Shown here one piece after another: positions 11,005 to 20,507 of a DNA stretch of 64,000 nucleotides. This DNA comes from an uncultured Eubacteriales bacterium (GTDB lineage: Bacteria > Bacillota > Clostridia > Lachnospirales > Lachnospiraceae). The notes beneath the pieces are model-generated. The model saw only the letters and a list, made by a program, of their open reading frames with translations. It had not been told where the DNA came from and made no database searches. The translations under genes and the position numbers were made by a program. Positions within the stretch are counted from its first letter, which is position 1; each line of letters opens with the position of its first letter. The DNA lies in the NCBI GenBank assembly GCA_900545225.1, contig UQXZ01000002.1, forward strand, positions 113,597 through 177,596, in the 5' to 3' direction.

Positions 11005-12123
11005 TTAAATCATCATTTCCCAATCCTTATATACAGGCTGATAACCGCGTGCATGTATTGCAGTAGCCATTTCCTCTACATTTCTTTCGTCAGTTATCTC
11101 GAACTGGCCTTCACTTTTCTTTTCTTCACCGTGACCGCCAACTTCTGTTACTGAGCCGGCGCTCATTTTAGTTACTCCAAGGCCTATAAGGTTATCCCTG
11201 AAATCAGCTCTTTCTCTTGTGGAAATGGTTATACCAAGTCTTGGCATAAATATTCTGTATGCAGTAAGAGCCTGAACAAGTGAAATGTCATCAACCGTAC
11301 ATTTTGCAAATGCAGGACTTACACCTTCATGCTCGCATAATCTTGGAAGTGATACGGCTATATCAGTTCCCGGATATTTATTCTGTAAATACCATGCGTG
11401 AAGTCCTGTGAAGAATGTATCCTTTCTCCAGTCATCAAGACCGAGAAGGGCACCTATGTTAACGGAGTGGTAGTGGGCCTTACATGCAAGCTCAGGACTG
11501 TTTAATCTCTTTCTGAAGTTACCCTTTTCTCCAATTGGATGAAGTGAAGGGTATAACTCCTCATTATATGTCTCCTGGAACATGGTAAATCCATCAACTC
11601 CTGCTTCGTAAAGCATTTCATATTCTTCTTCAGTAAGAGAATATACCTCTATGGTAATTGAATCTACATATTTTTTAAGAATTCTTGCACATTTTGCAAT
11701 GTATTCAGGTGGAGTAGCCTCTCTGTTTTCACCTGTAAGAATAATAATATGTCTGATTCCCATGTCACGGATTGCAGCACCTTCGATTTCCACCTCAGCC
11801 TCGTTGAGTATGCTACGTTTAATAGGATTGTTTCGGTTGAAACCACAGTATACACAGCCGTTATTGCAGACATTTGCAAGGTATAACGGTGTAAAAAGTG
11901 AAATTGTCTTACCGAAAAATCTCTCTGTAATCTGCTTTGATTCAGCAGCCATAGCCTCTAATACATTTGGACTCTGAGCGGCAGGTGCAAGGAGAGCTGC
12001 GAAATCCTCAGGATCTTTTTTAGGTTTTTGTAAAATTCTTAAAATCTGATCTTCTGTTGTATTTGCCCAGAGAGTTTCAAAGTCAAAATCCTTATATTGT
12101 TTTAATAAATCATAAAATTCCAT
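11005..12123 (-). CDS. thiH: 2-iminoacetate synthase ThiH
   Basis: Radical SAM enzyme that cleaves tyrosine to give dehydroglycine (2-iminoacetate) for the thiazole ring. The [4Fe-4S] motif Cys86-x3-Cys90-x2-Cys93 (NVCNNGCVYCGF) is intact, and TGENREATP and GHGEEKKSEGQFEI are familiar ThiH regions. At 372 residues it is full length. It stands between thiG and thiF, 17 bases from each. Presence of ThiH rather than the glycine oxidase ThiO fits an anaerobic lifestyle. Confidence 0.95.
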   Translation of the reverse strand: MEFYDLLKQYKDFDFETLWANTTEDQILRILQKPKKDPEDFAALLAPAAQSPNVLEAMAAESKQITERFFGKTISLFTPLYLANVCNNGCVYCGFNRNNPIKRSILNEAEVEIEGAAIRDMGIRHIIILTGENREATPPEYIAKCARILKKYVDSITIEVYSLTEEEYEMLYEAGVDGFTMFQETYNEELYPSLHPIGEKGNFRKRLNSPELACKAHYHSVNIGALLGLDDWRKDTFFTGLHAWYLQNKYPGTDIAVSLPRLCEHEGVSPAFAKCTVDDISLVQALTAYRIFMPRLGITISTRERADFRDNLIGLGVTKMSAGSVTEVGGHGEEKKSEGQFEITDERNVEEMATAIHARGYQPVYKDWEMMI

Positions 12124-12140
12124 AACTGAACCTGCGTTAA

Positions 12141-12926
12141 TTAATCTCTTAAAAATCCTGTAAGTGGAGTAGATGCACTTGCAAATGTTGATACTGCGCC
12201 AGGGCCTGCTAAATAGGCCTCGCGTCCGGCTTCTACAGCCTTACCGAAGGCTTTAGCCATAAGTACGGGATCATTTGCAGTTGCAACGGCAGTATTAACA
12301 AGAACGGCACTTACACCACATTCCATACATTTTGCAGCTTCACTTGGTCGTCCGATACCGGCATCAACGATTACAGGAATATCCATTTCCTGAACCATAA
12401 TTGAAACAACTTCCTTAGTCATAAATCCCTTGTTTGTTCCGATAGGAGCGCCAAACGGCATTACTGAAGCGGCACCTGCATCTCTCATTCTTCTTGCAGC
12501 GTAGAGATCAGGAGTCATGTAAGGCATTACGATAAATCCTTCATTTGCAAGGATATCTACAGCCTTTAATGTTTCTTCATTGTCAGGAAGGAGATATTTG
12601 TTGTCTGATACGACTTCAATCTTAATCCAGTTGCCACATCCCGCTGCACGTCCGAGTCTTGCTATTCTTACAGCTTCTTCTGCAGTTCTTGCACCATGTG
12701 TGTTAGGCATAAGAATGCAGTCCTTTGGAATAAGGTCTACCATATTTCCTTCATTTGAGCCGAATTCAACTCGTCTCATGGCAACAGTTACAATGTGAGC
12801 GCCTGACTCTTCAATACACTTAGGAATAAGTGTGTCATCGCCGAACTTACCTGTTCCAAGTAAAAGTCTGCTGCGTAAAGTTACGCCGCCTATTACAAGT
12901 GGGTCATTATTTAAAGAATTACTCAT
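12141..12926 (-). CDS. thiG: Thiazole synthase ThiG
   Basis: ThiG builds the thiazole phosphate ring from deoxyxylulose 5-phosphate, dehydroglycine and ThiS-thiocarboxylate. At 261 residues, the motifs [45 protein letters not shown] and [11 protein letters not shown] identify it with certainty. It lies between thiS and thiH in the usual order. The start ATG 12926 follows AAGGAATTT on the minus strand. Confidence 0.96.
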   Translation of the reverse strand: MSNSLNNDPLVIGGVTLRSRLLLGTGKFGDDTLIPKCIEESGAHIVTVAMRRVEFGSNEGNMVDLIPKDCILMPNTHGARTAEEAVRIARLGRAAGCGNWIKIEVVSDNKYLLPDNEETLKAVDILANEGFIVMPYMTPDLYAARRMRDAGAASVMPFGAPIGTNKGFMTKEVVSIMVQEMDIPVIVDAGIGRPSEAAKCMECGVSAVLVNTAVATANDPVLMAKAFGKAVEAGREAYLAGPGAVSTFASASTPLTGFLRD

Positions 12927-12979
12927 TTTAAATTCCTTTCTATATTCATAATATTCATTTGTAAACGACTATTATGAAA

Positions 12980-13180
12980 TCAGCCACCACCTACGAAATG
13001 TAACAATTCAACTTTGCTGTTTTCGGAAATTGCTACATTTGCAAATTCATCTGTCTTGTAAATAGTTCCGTCAACCTCAGCAACTACAGAAGCAGGATTA
13101 ATTCCCTTTTCTTCTATAATAGATAAAAGTGTTGAAGAATTATTTACAACAGTGTCTTTTCCGTTCAAAACTATAGTCAT
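12980..13180 (-). CDS. thiS: Sulfur carrier protein ThiS
   Basis: Small ubiquitin-like sulfur carrier, 66 residues. The protein ends in Gly-Gly-Gly, keeping the exposed C-terminal diglycine that ThiF adenylates and that carries the thiocarboxylate. The N-terminal pattern (MTIVLNGKD) is that of a ThiS beta-grasp fold. It is encoded immediately before thiG in the operon. Confidence 0.93.
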   Translation of the reverse strand: MTIVLNGKDTVVNNSSTLLSIIEEKGINPASVVAEVDGTIYKTDEFANVAISENSKVELLHFVGGG

Positions 13181-13192
13181 GAAAAACCTCTT

Positions 13193-14041
13193 TCATTGTA
13201 AATTTTCTAAGTTATATAAATGATTTAAAGGACCACGCCCTTTACCGAGATTGAGCCCGGCATTGATGGCGCTTGTGATATATTTTTTGGCTTCACGGAC
13301 TGCAACCTCAAGTGACAATCCCTTTGCAAGGCATGAGGCTATGGCACTTGAAAGTGTACAGCCTGTTCCGTGTGTATTTGGATTGTCTATTCTCTTTGAT
13401 TCAAAATAAACCGGTTCAGCACCCGGAAATACAAGTATATCCGTACTGTATTCGATTAATTTATCGTCCTTTCCTTCCTTTATAATGGTTGTCATCGTAT
13501 CGTTAAATACCGCATGGCCACCCTTTATAAGCACGGCAGTGTTATATTTTAAAGATAAATCACGTGCCGTAGTAATACAGGCTTCATGTGTTGTTATTTT
13601 GTGACCTGACAGGATTTCAGCCTCAGGAATATTTGGAGTGATTAAAGTCGCCAGAGGCAGCAAATGTTTCTCCAGTGCCAGAACAGTGTCGCTTTTTGTA
13701 AGTGAAGCACCGCTTGTAGATACCATAACGGGATCAATAACAATGTTTCTGATATTGTAATCAGATAAACATTTAGCGATTATTTCTACGGATGATGGGG
13801 ATGAGAGCATTCCAATCTTTACCGCATCCGGGAAAATGTCGGAGAGAACGCAGTTAAGCTGGTTCTCTATCATATTGTCATCCACATACTGAACACCGTA
13901 TACGCCTGTTGTATTCTGAGCCGTTATGGCTGTAATTACACTCATGGCATAGACACCAAGGGCAGACATTGTTTTAATGTCTGCCTGGATGCCCGCACCG
14001 CCTGAAGAATCCGATCCCGCAATTGTCAGTGCAGTAAACAT
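13193..14041 (-). CDS. thiD: Hydroxymethylpyrimidine/phosphomethylpyrimidine kinase
   Basis: ThiD phosphorylates HMP and HMP-phosphate. At 282 residues it is a ribokinase-like fold: SDSSGGAGIQADIKTM binds substrate at the N-terminus, and NPNTHGTGCTLSSAIAS carries the anion hole and catalytic residue. The C-terminus is a little longer than usual (KGRGPLNHLYNLENLQ). It starts three bases after the thiC stop, so translational coupling is likely. Confidence 0.94.
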   Translation of the reverse strand: MFTALTIAGSDSSGGAGIQADIKTMSALGVYAMSVITAITAQNTTGVYGVQYVDDNMIENQLNCVLSDIFPDAVKIGMLSSPSSVEIIAKCLSDYNIRNIVIDPVMVSTSGASLTKSDTVLALEKHLLPLATLITPNIPEAEILSGHKITTHEACITTARDLSLKYNTAVLIKGGHAVFNDTMTTIIKEGKDDKLIEYSTDILVFPGAEPVYFESKRIDNPNTHGTGCTLSSAIASCLAKGLSLEVAVREAKKYITSAINAGLNLGKGRGPLNHLYNLENLQ

Positions 14042-14044
14042 AAA

Positions 14045-15358
14045 TTATTCTCCGAAGATCTTTACATTTTCACCTTCTAAAATGTGGTTCATATTTCTGA
14101 CTGAGCAGAAGTTACCACACATACTACAAGTATCTTCCTTTGCAGGAGGAGCTGACTCTCTGTAAGCTCTTGCCTTACCTGGATCAACAGCCACATCAAA
14201 CATTGCTTCCCAGTCAAGCTTCTGTCTTGCGATAGCCATTGCGTGATCCTTTTCTGTGATATTTGGAAGTCCCTTGGCAATATCCGCTGCATGAGCTGCA
14301 ATCTTAGTTGCAATAATACCTTCCTTAACATCAGCTGTATCAGGTAATCTTAAATGCTCTGCAGGTGTTACGTAGCAAAGGAATGCAGCACCGTTCTGAG
14401 CAGCGATAGCACCACCGATTGCAGATGTAATATGGTCATATCCTGGGAAAATGTCTGTAACGATAGGTCCGAGTACATAGAATGGAGCACCGTGGCAGAG
14501 TGTCTTCTGAATTTCCATATTTGCAGCAATCTGATTCATTGGCATGTGGCCAGGGCCTTCAATCATAACCTGAACATTTCTCTCCCATGCACGCTTTGTA
14601 AGCTCACCTAATGTAATAAGCTCTTCAATCTGAGCAGGGTCTGTTCCGTCTTCGAGACATCCCGGACGACAAGCGTCACCAAGTGAAAGAGTTACATCAT
14701 ATTCTTCACAGATATCAAGAACTTCATCGAAATGCTCGAAGAATGGGTTTTCATTTCCTGTCATTTCCATCCATGCATAAATGATAGAACCGCCTCTTGA
14801 AACGATATTCATAGTTCTCTTATTTCTCTTGAACTTTGCGGCTGTCTCTCTGTTGATACCACAGTGGATTGTAAGGAAATCAACACCGTCTTCTGCGTGC
14901 ATTCTTACAATATCAATCCATTCTTCAGATGTGATCTTTTCAAGTTCCTTGTTGTAGTAAACAACCGCATCATAGATAGGAACAGTTCCAAGCATTGCAG
15001 GACACTTTGAAGTGATATATCTTCTGAATGATCTTGTATCACCACATGAGCTTAAGTCCATGATAGCTTCTGCGCCGTACTCAACAGCCATTTCTACCTT
15101 TTTATATTCAACTTCCCAATCCTCAGAATCTCTTGAAGTTCCTAAGTTAACATTGATCTTTGTTGTAAGTGCATTACCGATTCCGTTTGGATCAAGACAT
15201 GTATGAACCTTATTTGCAGGAATAATTACCTTACCTTCAGCAATAAGCTTCATTAACTTATCTGTATCCATATATTCTTTCTTTGCTACAGCAACCATTT
15301 CAGGTGTTAAGATACCTTTTCTTGCGGCATCCATCTGAGTGGTATAATTTTTTTCCAT
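14045..15358 (-). CDS. thiC: Phosphomethylpyrimidine synthase ThiC
   Basis: ThiC is the radical SAM enzyme that rearranges aminoimidazole ribotide to HMP-phosphate. It has about 437 residues, the shorter clostridial/archaeal type. The C-terminal cluster motif reads CSMCGNFC, a CX2CX3C spacing rather than the CX2CX4C of the longer enterobacterial form. The start was placed at ATG 15358, which has GGGGGAT just upstream; the upstream in-frame ATG at 15373 lies in the terminator tail and has no ribosome site. It is the first gene of the thi operon and is controlled by the TPP riboswitch. Confidence 0.95.
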   Translation of the reverse strand: MEKNYTTQMDAARKGILTPEMVAVAKKEYMDTDKLMKLIAEGKVIIPANKVHTCLDPNGIGNALTTKINVNLGTSRDSEDWEVEYKKVEMAVEYGAEAIMDLSSCGDTRSFRRYITSKCPAMLGTVPIYDAVVYYNKELEKITSEEWIDIVRMHAEDGVDFLTIHCGINRETAAKFKRNKRTMNIVSRGGSIIYAWMEMTGNENPFFEHFDEVLDICEEYDVTLSLGDACRPGCLEDGTDPAQIEELITLGELTKRAWERNVQVMIEGPGHMPMNQIAANMEIQKTLCHGAPFYVLGPIVTDIFPGYDHITSAIGGAIAAQNGAAFLCYVTPAEHLRLPDTADVKEGIIATKIAAHAADIAKGLPNITEKDHAMAIARQKLDWEAMFDVAVDPGKARAYRESAPPAKEDTCSMCGNFCSVRNMNHILEGENVKIFGE

Positions 15359-15378
15359 ATTAGTATCCCCCATAAAAC

Positions 15379-15421
15379 AAAAAACCTGTGAATAATAAAG
15401 GAAGATTTATTACTCACAGGT
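15379..15421 (-). terminator. Riboswitch-controlled terminator before thiC
   Basis: On the minus strand ACCTGTGAGTAATAAA pairs with TTTATTATTCACAGGT and is followed by TTTTTTG. It lies between the TPP aptamer and thiC, so it is the expression platform: ligand-bound aptamer should favour termination. Confidence 0.9.
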
Positions 15422-15449
15422 ACAATAAGTACTATATCAGAATATTAAA

Positions 15450-15530
15450 CTCCCTACGCTGGCATTATCCAAGTCAGGTATAAAGGGTCAAAGTTGATTA
15501 CTTACTCTCAGCCAGCACACCGGCTCCCCC
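15450..15530 (-). promoter_or_regulatory. TPP riboswitch (THI box)
   Basis: On the minus strand the conserved core reads GTGCTGGCTGAGAG, then GACCCTTATACCTGA, CTTGGATAATGCCAGCGTAGGGAG: a textbook thiamine-pyrophosphate aptamer. It precedes thiC and its terminator. Confidence 0.97.
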
Positions 15531-15552
15531 GTTTATATGTATCTTTTTCTGT

Positions 15553-15581
15553 ACAATAGCACTATGGGTCTTTTAAGTCAA
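15553..15581 (-). promoter_or_regulatory. Promoter of the thi operon
   Basis: On the minus strand TTGACT (plus coordinates 15576-15581), 17 bases, TATTGT (15553-15558). It places the transcription start just before the TPP aptamer. Confidence 0.65.
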
Positions 15582-15651
15582 TAAAATCTTATGCTAAGAT
15601 AAGTAAAAAACAGGAAATTGTGAGATGGTGACAAAAATATAAATATGTAGA

Positions 15652-15680
15652 TTGCAATTATATTGCAAACAATATATTAT
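15652..15680 (+). promoter_or_regulatory. Candidate trxA promoter
   Basis: TTGCAA (15652-15657), 17 bases, TATTAT (15675-15680), about 50 bases before the trxA start codon. It diverges from the thi promoter. Confidence 0.55.
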
Positions 15681-15731
15681 AAAGTCAAATAAATAACATC
15701 TTACGAATTAAAAAACACGGAGGTAATAATA

Positions 15732-16043
15732 ATGGCAGTAATTACAATAACAAAAGACAATTTCGAAACAGAGATCATCAATTCAGCTACACCTGTAGTC
15801 GTAGACTTCTGGGCAACATGGTGTGGACCATGCCAGCTTCAGGGACCAGAACTTGAGAAGTTCGAAGCTGAATACGGCGCTCAGGTAAAGGTTGCTAAGA
15901 TCAACGTTGATGAAGAGCCTGAACTTGCTGCTAAGTTTGGTGTTGCTTCAATCCCTACACTTGTTAAGTTCGACGGCGGCGCTGAGGCTTCAAGAGTTGT
16001 AGGATTCAATGACAAGGCTGGATTAGCTAAGGCATTCTTATAA
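15732..16043 (+). CDS. trxA: Thioredoxin
   Basis: Small redox protein that reduces protein disulfides, 103 residues. The active site WCGPC is at residues 30-34, and the cis-Pro region reads ASIPTLVKF. The residue after the active site motif is Gln rather than the Lys/Arg of many thioredoxins (CGPCQLQGPELE), a small deviation seen in divergent clostridial thioredoxins. CACGGAGG sets the ATG. It appears to be a single-gene transcript; no thioredoxin reductase is adjacent. Confidence 0.93.
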   Translation: MAVITITKDNFETEIINSATPVVVDFWATWCGPCQLQGPELEKFEAEYGAQVKVAKINVDEEPELAAKFGVASIPTLVKFDGGAEASRVVGFNDKAGLAKAFL

Positions 16044-16265
16044 TTTTCGATTTTTCTAAGATAGAATAATAGTAATAAGACCGTACAAAATGAGGCTCTG
16101 ACCTCTTAAAACTCTAAATAATACAACATACAATTTAACGACTAAACAATAAAACAATAAAACAACTCATATTAAAGAAACTAAACGAAATCATTACAAA
16201 CTGGGTTAAAGTAATGATTAATATGCAAACAAAATATAAATTTACCGAACACTCATACTTTTGTT
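16044..16265. other. Trailer after trxA, no gene
   Basis: AT-rich, with a short (AATAAAAC)-like iteration near 16146-16165 and no coding frame. It leads into the terminator at 16266. Confidence 0.5.
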
Positions 16266-16306
16266 AAAGAAGGCTCCTTGAAAAAGGGGCCTTCTTTAGT
16301 TTTATT
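16266..16306 (+). terminator. Rho-independent terminator downstream of trxA
   Basis: AAAGAAGGCTCCTT (16266-16279), GAAA loop, AAGGGGCCTTCTTT (16284-16297), then AGTTTTATTT. Confidence 0.88.
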
Positions 16307-16321
16307 TAAGATGTGGAAAAG

Positions 16322-16350
16322 TTGACGATAATACATAATAGGGGTATTAT
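16322..16350 (+). promoter_or_regulatory. Candidate ilvE promoter
   Basis: TTGACG (16322-16327), 17 bases, TATTAT (16345-16350), about 100 bases before ilvE. No T-box consensus was found in this leader. Confidence 0.65.
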
Positions 16351-16451
16351 TTTTAATAAAACATTCGCAGTTATTTCATTATATAAAGTAAAATTGCGAA
16401 AAAATTAATATAGCTTATGCCATATATTAAAATTGTGGAGGATTATACATC

Positions 16452-17474
16452 ATGGGTAAGAAAGATATCGATTGGGAACATATTGGATTTAATTATATAC
16501 AGACAGACAAACGATATGTTTCTAATTTTAAAGACGGAGCCTGGGACGAAGGTGGTTTAACAAGCGACGCTAATGTTGTATTAAATGAGTGTGCAGGTGT
16601 ATTTCAGTATGCACAGACATGTTTTGAAGGATTAAAAGCATACGAGACTGTAGACGGCAGAGTTGTAGTATTCAGACCTGACTTAAATGCTCAGAGAATG
16701 GCTGATTCTGCAAGAAGATTAGAGATGCCTGCATTCCCTGAAGACAGATTTATTGAGGCTGTAAGAGAGACAGTAAAGGCCAACATTGACTTTGTGCCTC
16801 CATATGGAAGTGAAGCTACATTATATCTTCGTCCATATATGATTGCATCATCACCGGTTATCGGAGTAAAGCCTGCTGATGAATATCAGTTCAGAATTTT
16901 CGGAACACCTGTAGGACCATACTTTACAGGCGGAATAAAACCTTTAACACTTAAGGTTTCTGATTTCGACAGAGCTGCTCCACACGGAACAGGTAACGTT
17001 AAGGCCGGACTTAACTATGCAATGAGTCTTCATGCAATCGTAACAGCACATGAAGAAGGCTACGACGAGAACTTATATCTCGATCCACAGACAAGAACAT
17101 TCGTAGAAGAGACAGGTGGTGCTAACTTCCTCTTCGTAACAAAGGACGGAACAGTTGTAACACCTAAGTCAGACAGTATCTTACCTTCTATTACAAGAAG
17201 ATCACTTTTAATCGTTGCAGAGAAGTATCTTGGACTTAAGGTCGAAGAGAGACAGATCAGATTAGACGAGATTCATGAATTTGCAGAGTGCGGATTATGT
17301 GGTACTGCAGCAGTTATCTCTCCTGTAGGAAAGGTAGTTGATCACGGTAAGGAAATCGTATTCGGTTCAGATTCAGAGAATCCTGGTCCTGTATGCATGA
17401 AGCTCAGAGAGACATTATTAGACATTCAGCTTGGTAAGATTGAAGCTCCAGAAGGCTGGATTTACGAGATTTAA
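16452..17474 (+). CDS. ilvE: Branched-chain amino acid aminotransferase
   Basis: Fold-type IV PLP enzyme that interconverts branched-chain amino acids and their 2-oxo acids using glutamate. At 340 residues it is full length. The PLP lysine is about residue 184 in GTGNVKAGLNYA; FVEETGGANFLFV and the late CGTAAVISPVG region bind cofactor and substrate. GTGGAGG sets the ATG 16452. It appears to stand alone behind its own promoter. The last codons (GWIYEI-stop) recur twice in the downstream spacer, see the repeat at 17458. Confidence 0.95.
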   Translation: MGKKDIDWEHIGFNYIQTDKRYVSNFKDGAWDEGGLTSDANVVLNECAGVFQYAQTCFEGLKAYETVDGRVVVFRPDLNAQRMADSARRLEMPAFPEDRFIEAVRETVKANIDFVPPYGSEATLYLRPYMIASSPVIGVKPADEYQFRIFGTPVGPYFTGGIKPLTLKVSDFDRAAPHGTGNVKAGLNYAMSLHAIVTAHEEGYDENLYLDPQTRTFVEETGGANFLFVTKDGTVVTPKSDSILPSITRRSLLIVAEKYLGLKVEERQIRLDEIHEFAECGLCGTAAVISPVGKVVDHGKEIVFGSDSENPGPVCMKLRETLLDIQLGKIEAPEGWIYEI

Positions 17475-17591
17475 TAAGACATTTGCATTGTCAGGAACGA
17501 AACTTTTAAATGTCGGATTTACGAGATTTAATAAGATATCCGGTTTGCCAGAAATGTAGTTCCGGAAGACTGGATTTACGAGATTGAATTA
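17458..17591 (+). repeat. Triplicated ilvE 3'-end sequence
   Basis: The 22 bases that end ilvE (GGATTTACGAGATTTAATAAGA, 17458-17479, here cited as a motif of Trp-Ile-Tyr-Glu-Ile-stop) recur exactly at 17515-17536 and with one change at 17572-17591. The third copy is also preceded by a diverged version of the codons for PEGW, so it looks like the tail of a second ilvE allele. Confidence 0.85.
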
Positions 17592-17598
17592 GGTACAT

Positions 17599-18456
17599 AT
17601 GGACAATAAAGATATAAGTGTAAAAATTGCAGTAGCAACACATAAAGAATACAGAATGCCTGAAGATGAAATGTATGTTCCATTTCTTGCGGGCGCAGCA
17701 TTAAGAGATGAAGACTTTGGGTATATGAGAGATGATTGTATAGAAGACAACATTTCAGAAAAGAACCCTAACTTCTCAGAGCTTACTGTTTTATATGAAG
17801 CTGTCAGAGTTCTGGATGCGGAATATATTGGTCTTGCTCATTATAGAAGACATTTTGCAAAAGAGGGATTTTCTACATTAGAAAATGTTCTTATAAATAA
17901 AGAAGATTCCCGTTTTGCAAATGTGCTTTCATATGAGGAATTAGAGACATTAATACCAAGTAAAAAAATTATTTTACCTAAAAAGCGTAACTACAGAGTT
18001 GAAACAATATTCTCACATTACGCCCATACTCACGGAGAGGGACATCTGCTTGTGGCGAGAGAAGTTATAAGTAGATTATGCAGGGAATATTTAAGAAGCT
18101 TTGATAAGGTCATGAAGTCTCATTCAGCATATATGTTTAATATGATGATTATGAGAAAAGACTTAATGGAGTCATATTGTGACTGGCTTTTCCCTGTATT
18201 GTTTGAACTGGAAAAATCACTTACTGAAAGCGGTATGGCAGATAATCTCAGTGATTTTGATGCCAGACTTTACGGAAGAGTAAGTGAAAGACTTTTCAAC
18301 GTATGGCTCGACAGAATGATGGTGACAGGCGAAATCAGCGAAGATGAGATTGCAGAGCTCCCATTTGTGTATATGGAAAAGGTTGATATTGCAAAGAAGG
18401 TAGTTTCATTTGCCAATGCTAAGCTTTTTGGTAAAAAATATAGCAAGAGTTTTTAA
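17599..18456 (+). CDS. DUF4422-type glycosyltransferase
   Basis: A 285-residue cytosolic protein with the signature of DUF4422: KIAVATHKEYRMP near the start and LAHYRRHF around residue 85. Family members occur in capsule and cell-wall polysaccharide clusters and are believed to be glycosyltransferases. No membrane segment or signal peptide is seen. It is followed within 20 bases by a GT2-family transferase and then glf, so it probably adds a sugar, perhaps around a galactofuranose residue, to a surface glycan (inference from context). It lacks an obvious strong ribosome site; the upstream bases are the ilvE-tail repeat. Confidence 0.8.
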   Translation: MDNKDISVKIAVATHKEYRMPEDEMYVPFLAGAALRDEDFGYMRDDCIEDNISEKNPNFSELTVLYEAVRVLDAEYIGLAHYRRHFAKEGFSTLENVLINKEDSRFANVLSYEELETLIPSKKIILPKKRNYRVETIFSHYAHTHGEGHLLVAREVISRLCREYLRSFDKVMKSHSAYMFNMMIMRKDLMESYCDWLFPVLFELEKSLTESGMADNLSDFDARLYGRVSERLFNVWLDRMMVTGEISEDEIAELPFVYMEKVDIAKKVVSFANAKLFGKKYSKSF

Positions 18457-18473
18457 TTTCACGGAGATGACCC

Positions 18474-19376
18474 ATGTATAAGAAAGAAACTGCAGCGGTT
18501 GTTGTAACATACAATAGAAAAGAAAAGTTAATAAACTGTATAGAGAGTCTTCTTCGTCAGACACCGGAAAAACCGGAAATTCTTATAATAGATAACGCCA
18601 GTACAGACGGAACACATGAAGAAATTCAGAAATATATCAATTCCGGAGTTATTAAGTACTTCAATACAGGCGAGAACTTAGGTGGTGCCGGTGGTTTCGC
18701 CTATGGTATTAAGAAAGCCTATAAAATGGGATTCAAATATATCTGGCTTATGGATGACGACTGTATAATGGAAGAAGATGCCCTTGAAAAGTTCATGGAA
18801 GCAGATAAGAAGCTTGATGGAAAATATGGCTTCTTATCAGGAAGAGTTAACTTTACTGACGGTGAAATCTGCAGAATGAATATGCAGAAAATAGATTACA
18901 ACAAGGCTGTAAAGAATTTTGATAAGAATTTACAGAAATTATGGTGTGCGACATTTGTATCATGTTTCCTTAAGGCAAGCACAGTTGCAACTGTGGGACT
19001 TCCTATAAGTGAATTCTTCATCTGGACAGATGATATTGAATATACAAGAAGAATTTCTAAGCTCTATCCTTGTTATTATGTTTCAGACAGTGTAACTGTT
19101 CATGATACTGCATCTAACAGCGGATCTGATATTTCTGTAGATACAATGGAGAGAATTGACAGATATAAGCTTGCATACCGTAACGAAGTATTCGTATACA
19201 GAAGAGAGGGTGCAAAGGAGAAAATGTACTGGTGGGCAAGATTACACCTTCATGCTCTCCGTATTTTGAAAAATGCGCCTGATCACAAATGTGAGCGTTT
19301 AAAGACCATGGTTAAGGGAACTATGGAAGGATTCAGCTTCAGACCGAAAATTAAGAGAGCTGGTTCAAGAGGATAA
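18474..19376 (+). CDS. Family 2 glycosyltransferase, possibly galactofuranosyltransferase
   Basis: A 300-residue GT-A enzyme. VVVTYNRKEKL at the start, IIDNASTDGT around residue 40, NLGGAGGF and the metal-binding MDDD (about residue 97) are typical of the GlfT/rhamnosyltransferase branch of GT2. A later WTDD-E motif (about residues 183-188) fits the acceptor/catalytic base region. No membrane helices are seen. Next to glf, the likely donor is UDP-galactofuranose, but the sequence does not prove donor specificity. Confidence 0.85.
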   Translation: MYKKETAAVVVTYNRKEKLINCIESLLRQTPEKPEILIIDNASTDGTHEEIQKYINSGVIKYFNTGENLGGAGGFAYGIKKAYKMGFKYIWLMDDDCIMEEDALEKFMEADKKLDGKYGFLSGRVNFTDGEICRMNMQKIDYNKAVKNFDKNLQKLWCATFVSCFLKASTVATVGLPISEFFIWTDDIEYTRRISKLYPCYYVSDSVTVHDTASNSGSDISVDTMERIDRYKLAYRNEVFVYRREGAKEKMYWWARLHLHALRILKNAPDHKCERLKTMVKGTMEGFSFRPKIKRAGSRG

Positions 19377-19408
19377 TATTTAGCTAAAGACAATATTTGG
19401 AGATTATT

Positions 19409-20506
19409 ATGTATTATGATTATTTAGTAGTCGGCGCAGGACTTTTCGGTGCAATCTTTGCAAGAGAAGCAGCTGACAGAGGAAAAAGCGTTTTAGTAAT
19501 CGATAAGAGAGATCATATTGCCGGAAACATTTACACAAAGGAAGTAGAAGGCATTAACGTGCACGAGTATGGCGCACATATTTTCCATACTAACAACAAG
19601 CTTGTATGGAATTACATCAACAGATTTGCAGAATTCAACAGATATACAAACTCTCCTGTTGCTAACTACAATGGTGAAATTTATTCTCTTCCATTTAACA
19701 TGTACACATTCAATAAAATGTGGAATGTTGTAACACCGGATGAAGCAAGAGAAAAGATTGCAAGTCAGGTTGAGGAAGCAGGAATCACTGATCCAAAGAA
19801 CCTTGAAGAGCAGGCTATCAGCCTTGTTGGTACAGATATTTATGAGAAGCTTATCAAGGGGTATACAGAGAAGCAGTGGGGAAGAGATTGTAAGGATCTT
19901 CCATCATTTATCATTAAGAGACTTCCTGTAAGATATACTTATGATAACAACTACTTCAATGCTATCTACCAGGGAATTCCTATCGGTGGATATACAAAGA
20001 TGGTTGAAAATATGTTTGAGGGTATCAAGGTAGTTACAAATACAGATTACTTCGAAGCTAAGGATGAGCTTGGAGAATTTGGTAAGGTTGTATTTACAGG
20101 TCCTATTGATGCATATTTCGATTACAAGCTTGGTGCTTTGGAATACCGTTCAGTAAGATTTGAAACAGAGACAATCGATACACCTAACTTTCAGGGAAAT
20201 GCAGTTGTAAACTACACTGACAGAGAAACTCCTTGGACAAGAATTATCGAGCACAAATTCTTCGAGTTCGGTGAACAGCCAAAGACTGTTATCAGTAGAG
20301 AGTACAGCTCAGAGTGGAAACTCGGTGATGAGCCATACTATCCTGTTAACGATGAGAAAAATGCTGCACTTTACGCTCAGTATAAGGAGCTTGCAGATGC
20401 AGAACCAAATGTAATCTTCGGTGGAAGACTTGGTGAATACAAGTATTACGATATGGATAAGGTAATAGAGGCTGCACTTAAGTGCGTTGAAAAGGAATTT
20501 AACTAA
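19409..20506 (+). CDS. glf: UDP-galactopyranose mutase
   Basis: Flavoenzyme that converts UDP-galactopyranose to UDP-galactofuranose, 365 residues from ATG 19409. The FAD-binding GAGLFGA is at residues 9-15, followed by IDKRDHIAGNIYT and NVHEYGAHIFHTNN. RVIxK-like arginines and the YTEKQWGRD motif are present. The start is set by TTGGAG just upstream; an in-frame TTG at 19397 is less likely. The gene forms a cluster with the DUF4422 and GT2 proteins, pointing to a galactofuranose-containing surface glycan. Confidence 0.95.
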   Translation: MYYDYLVVGAGLFGAIFAREAADRGKSVLVIDKRDHIAGNIYTKEVEGINVHEYGAHIFHTNNKLVWNYINRFAEFNRYTNSPVANYNGEIYSLPFNMYTFNKMWNVVTPDEAREKIASQVEEAGITDPKNLEEQAISLVGTDIYEKLIKGYTEKQWGRDCKDLPSFIIKRLPVRYTYDNNYFNAIYQGIPIGGYTKMVENMFEGIKVVTNTDYFEAKDELGEFGKVVFTGPIDAYFDYKLGALEYRSVRFETETIDTPNFQGNAVVNYTDRETPWTRIIEHKFFEFGEQPKTVISREYSSEWKLGDEPYYPVNDEKNAALYAQYKELADAEPNVIFGGRLGEYKYYDMDKVIEAALKCVEKEFN

Positions 20507-20507
20507 T

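Noticed and set aside
16350..16451. T-box leader before ilvE
   Set aside because: No T-box consensus or antiterminator pair was found.
20487..20507. Upstream TTG start for the gene after glf
   Set aside because: Lies inside glf; ATG 20508 has a better-placed site.
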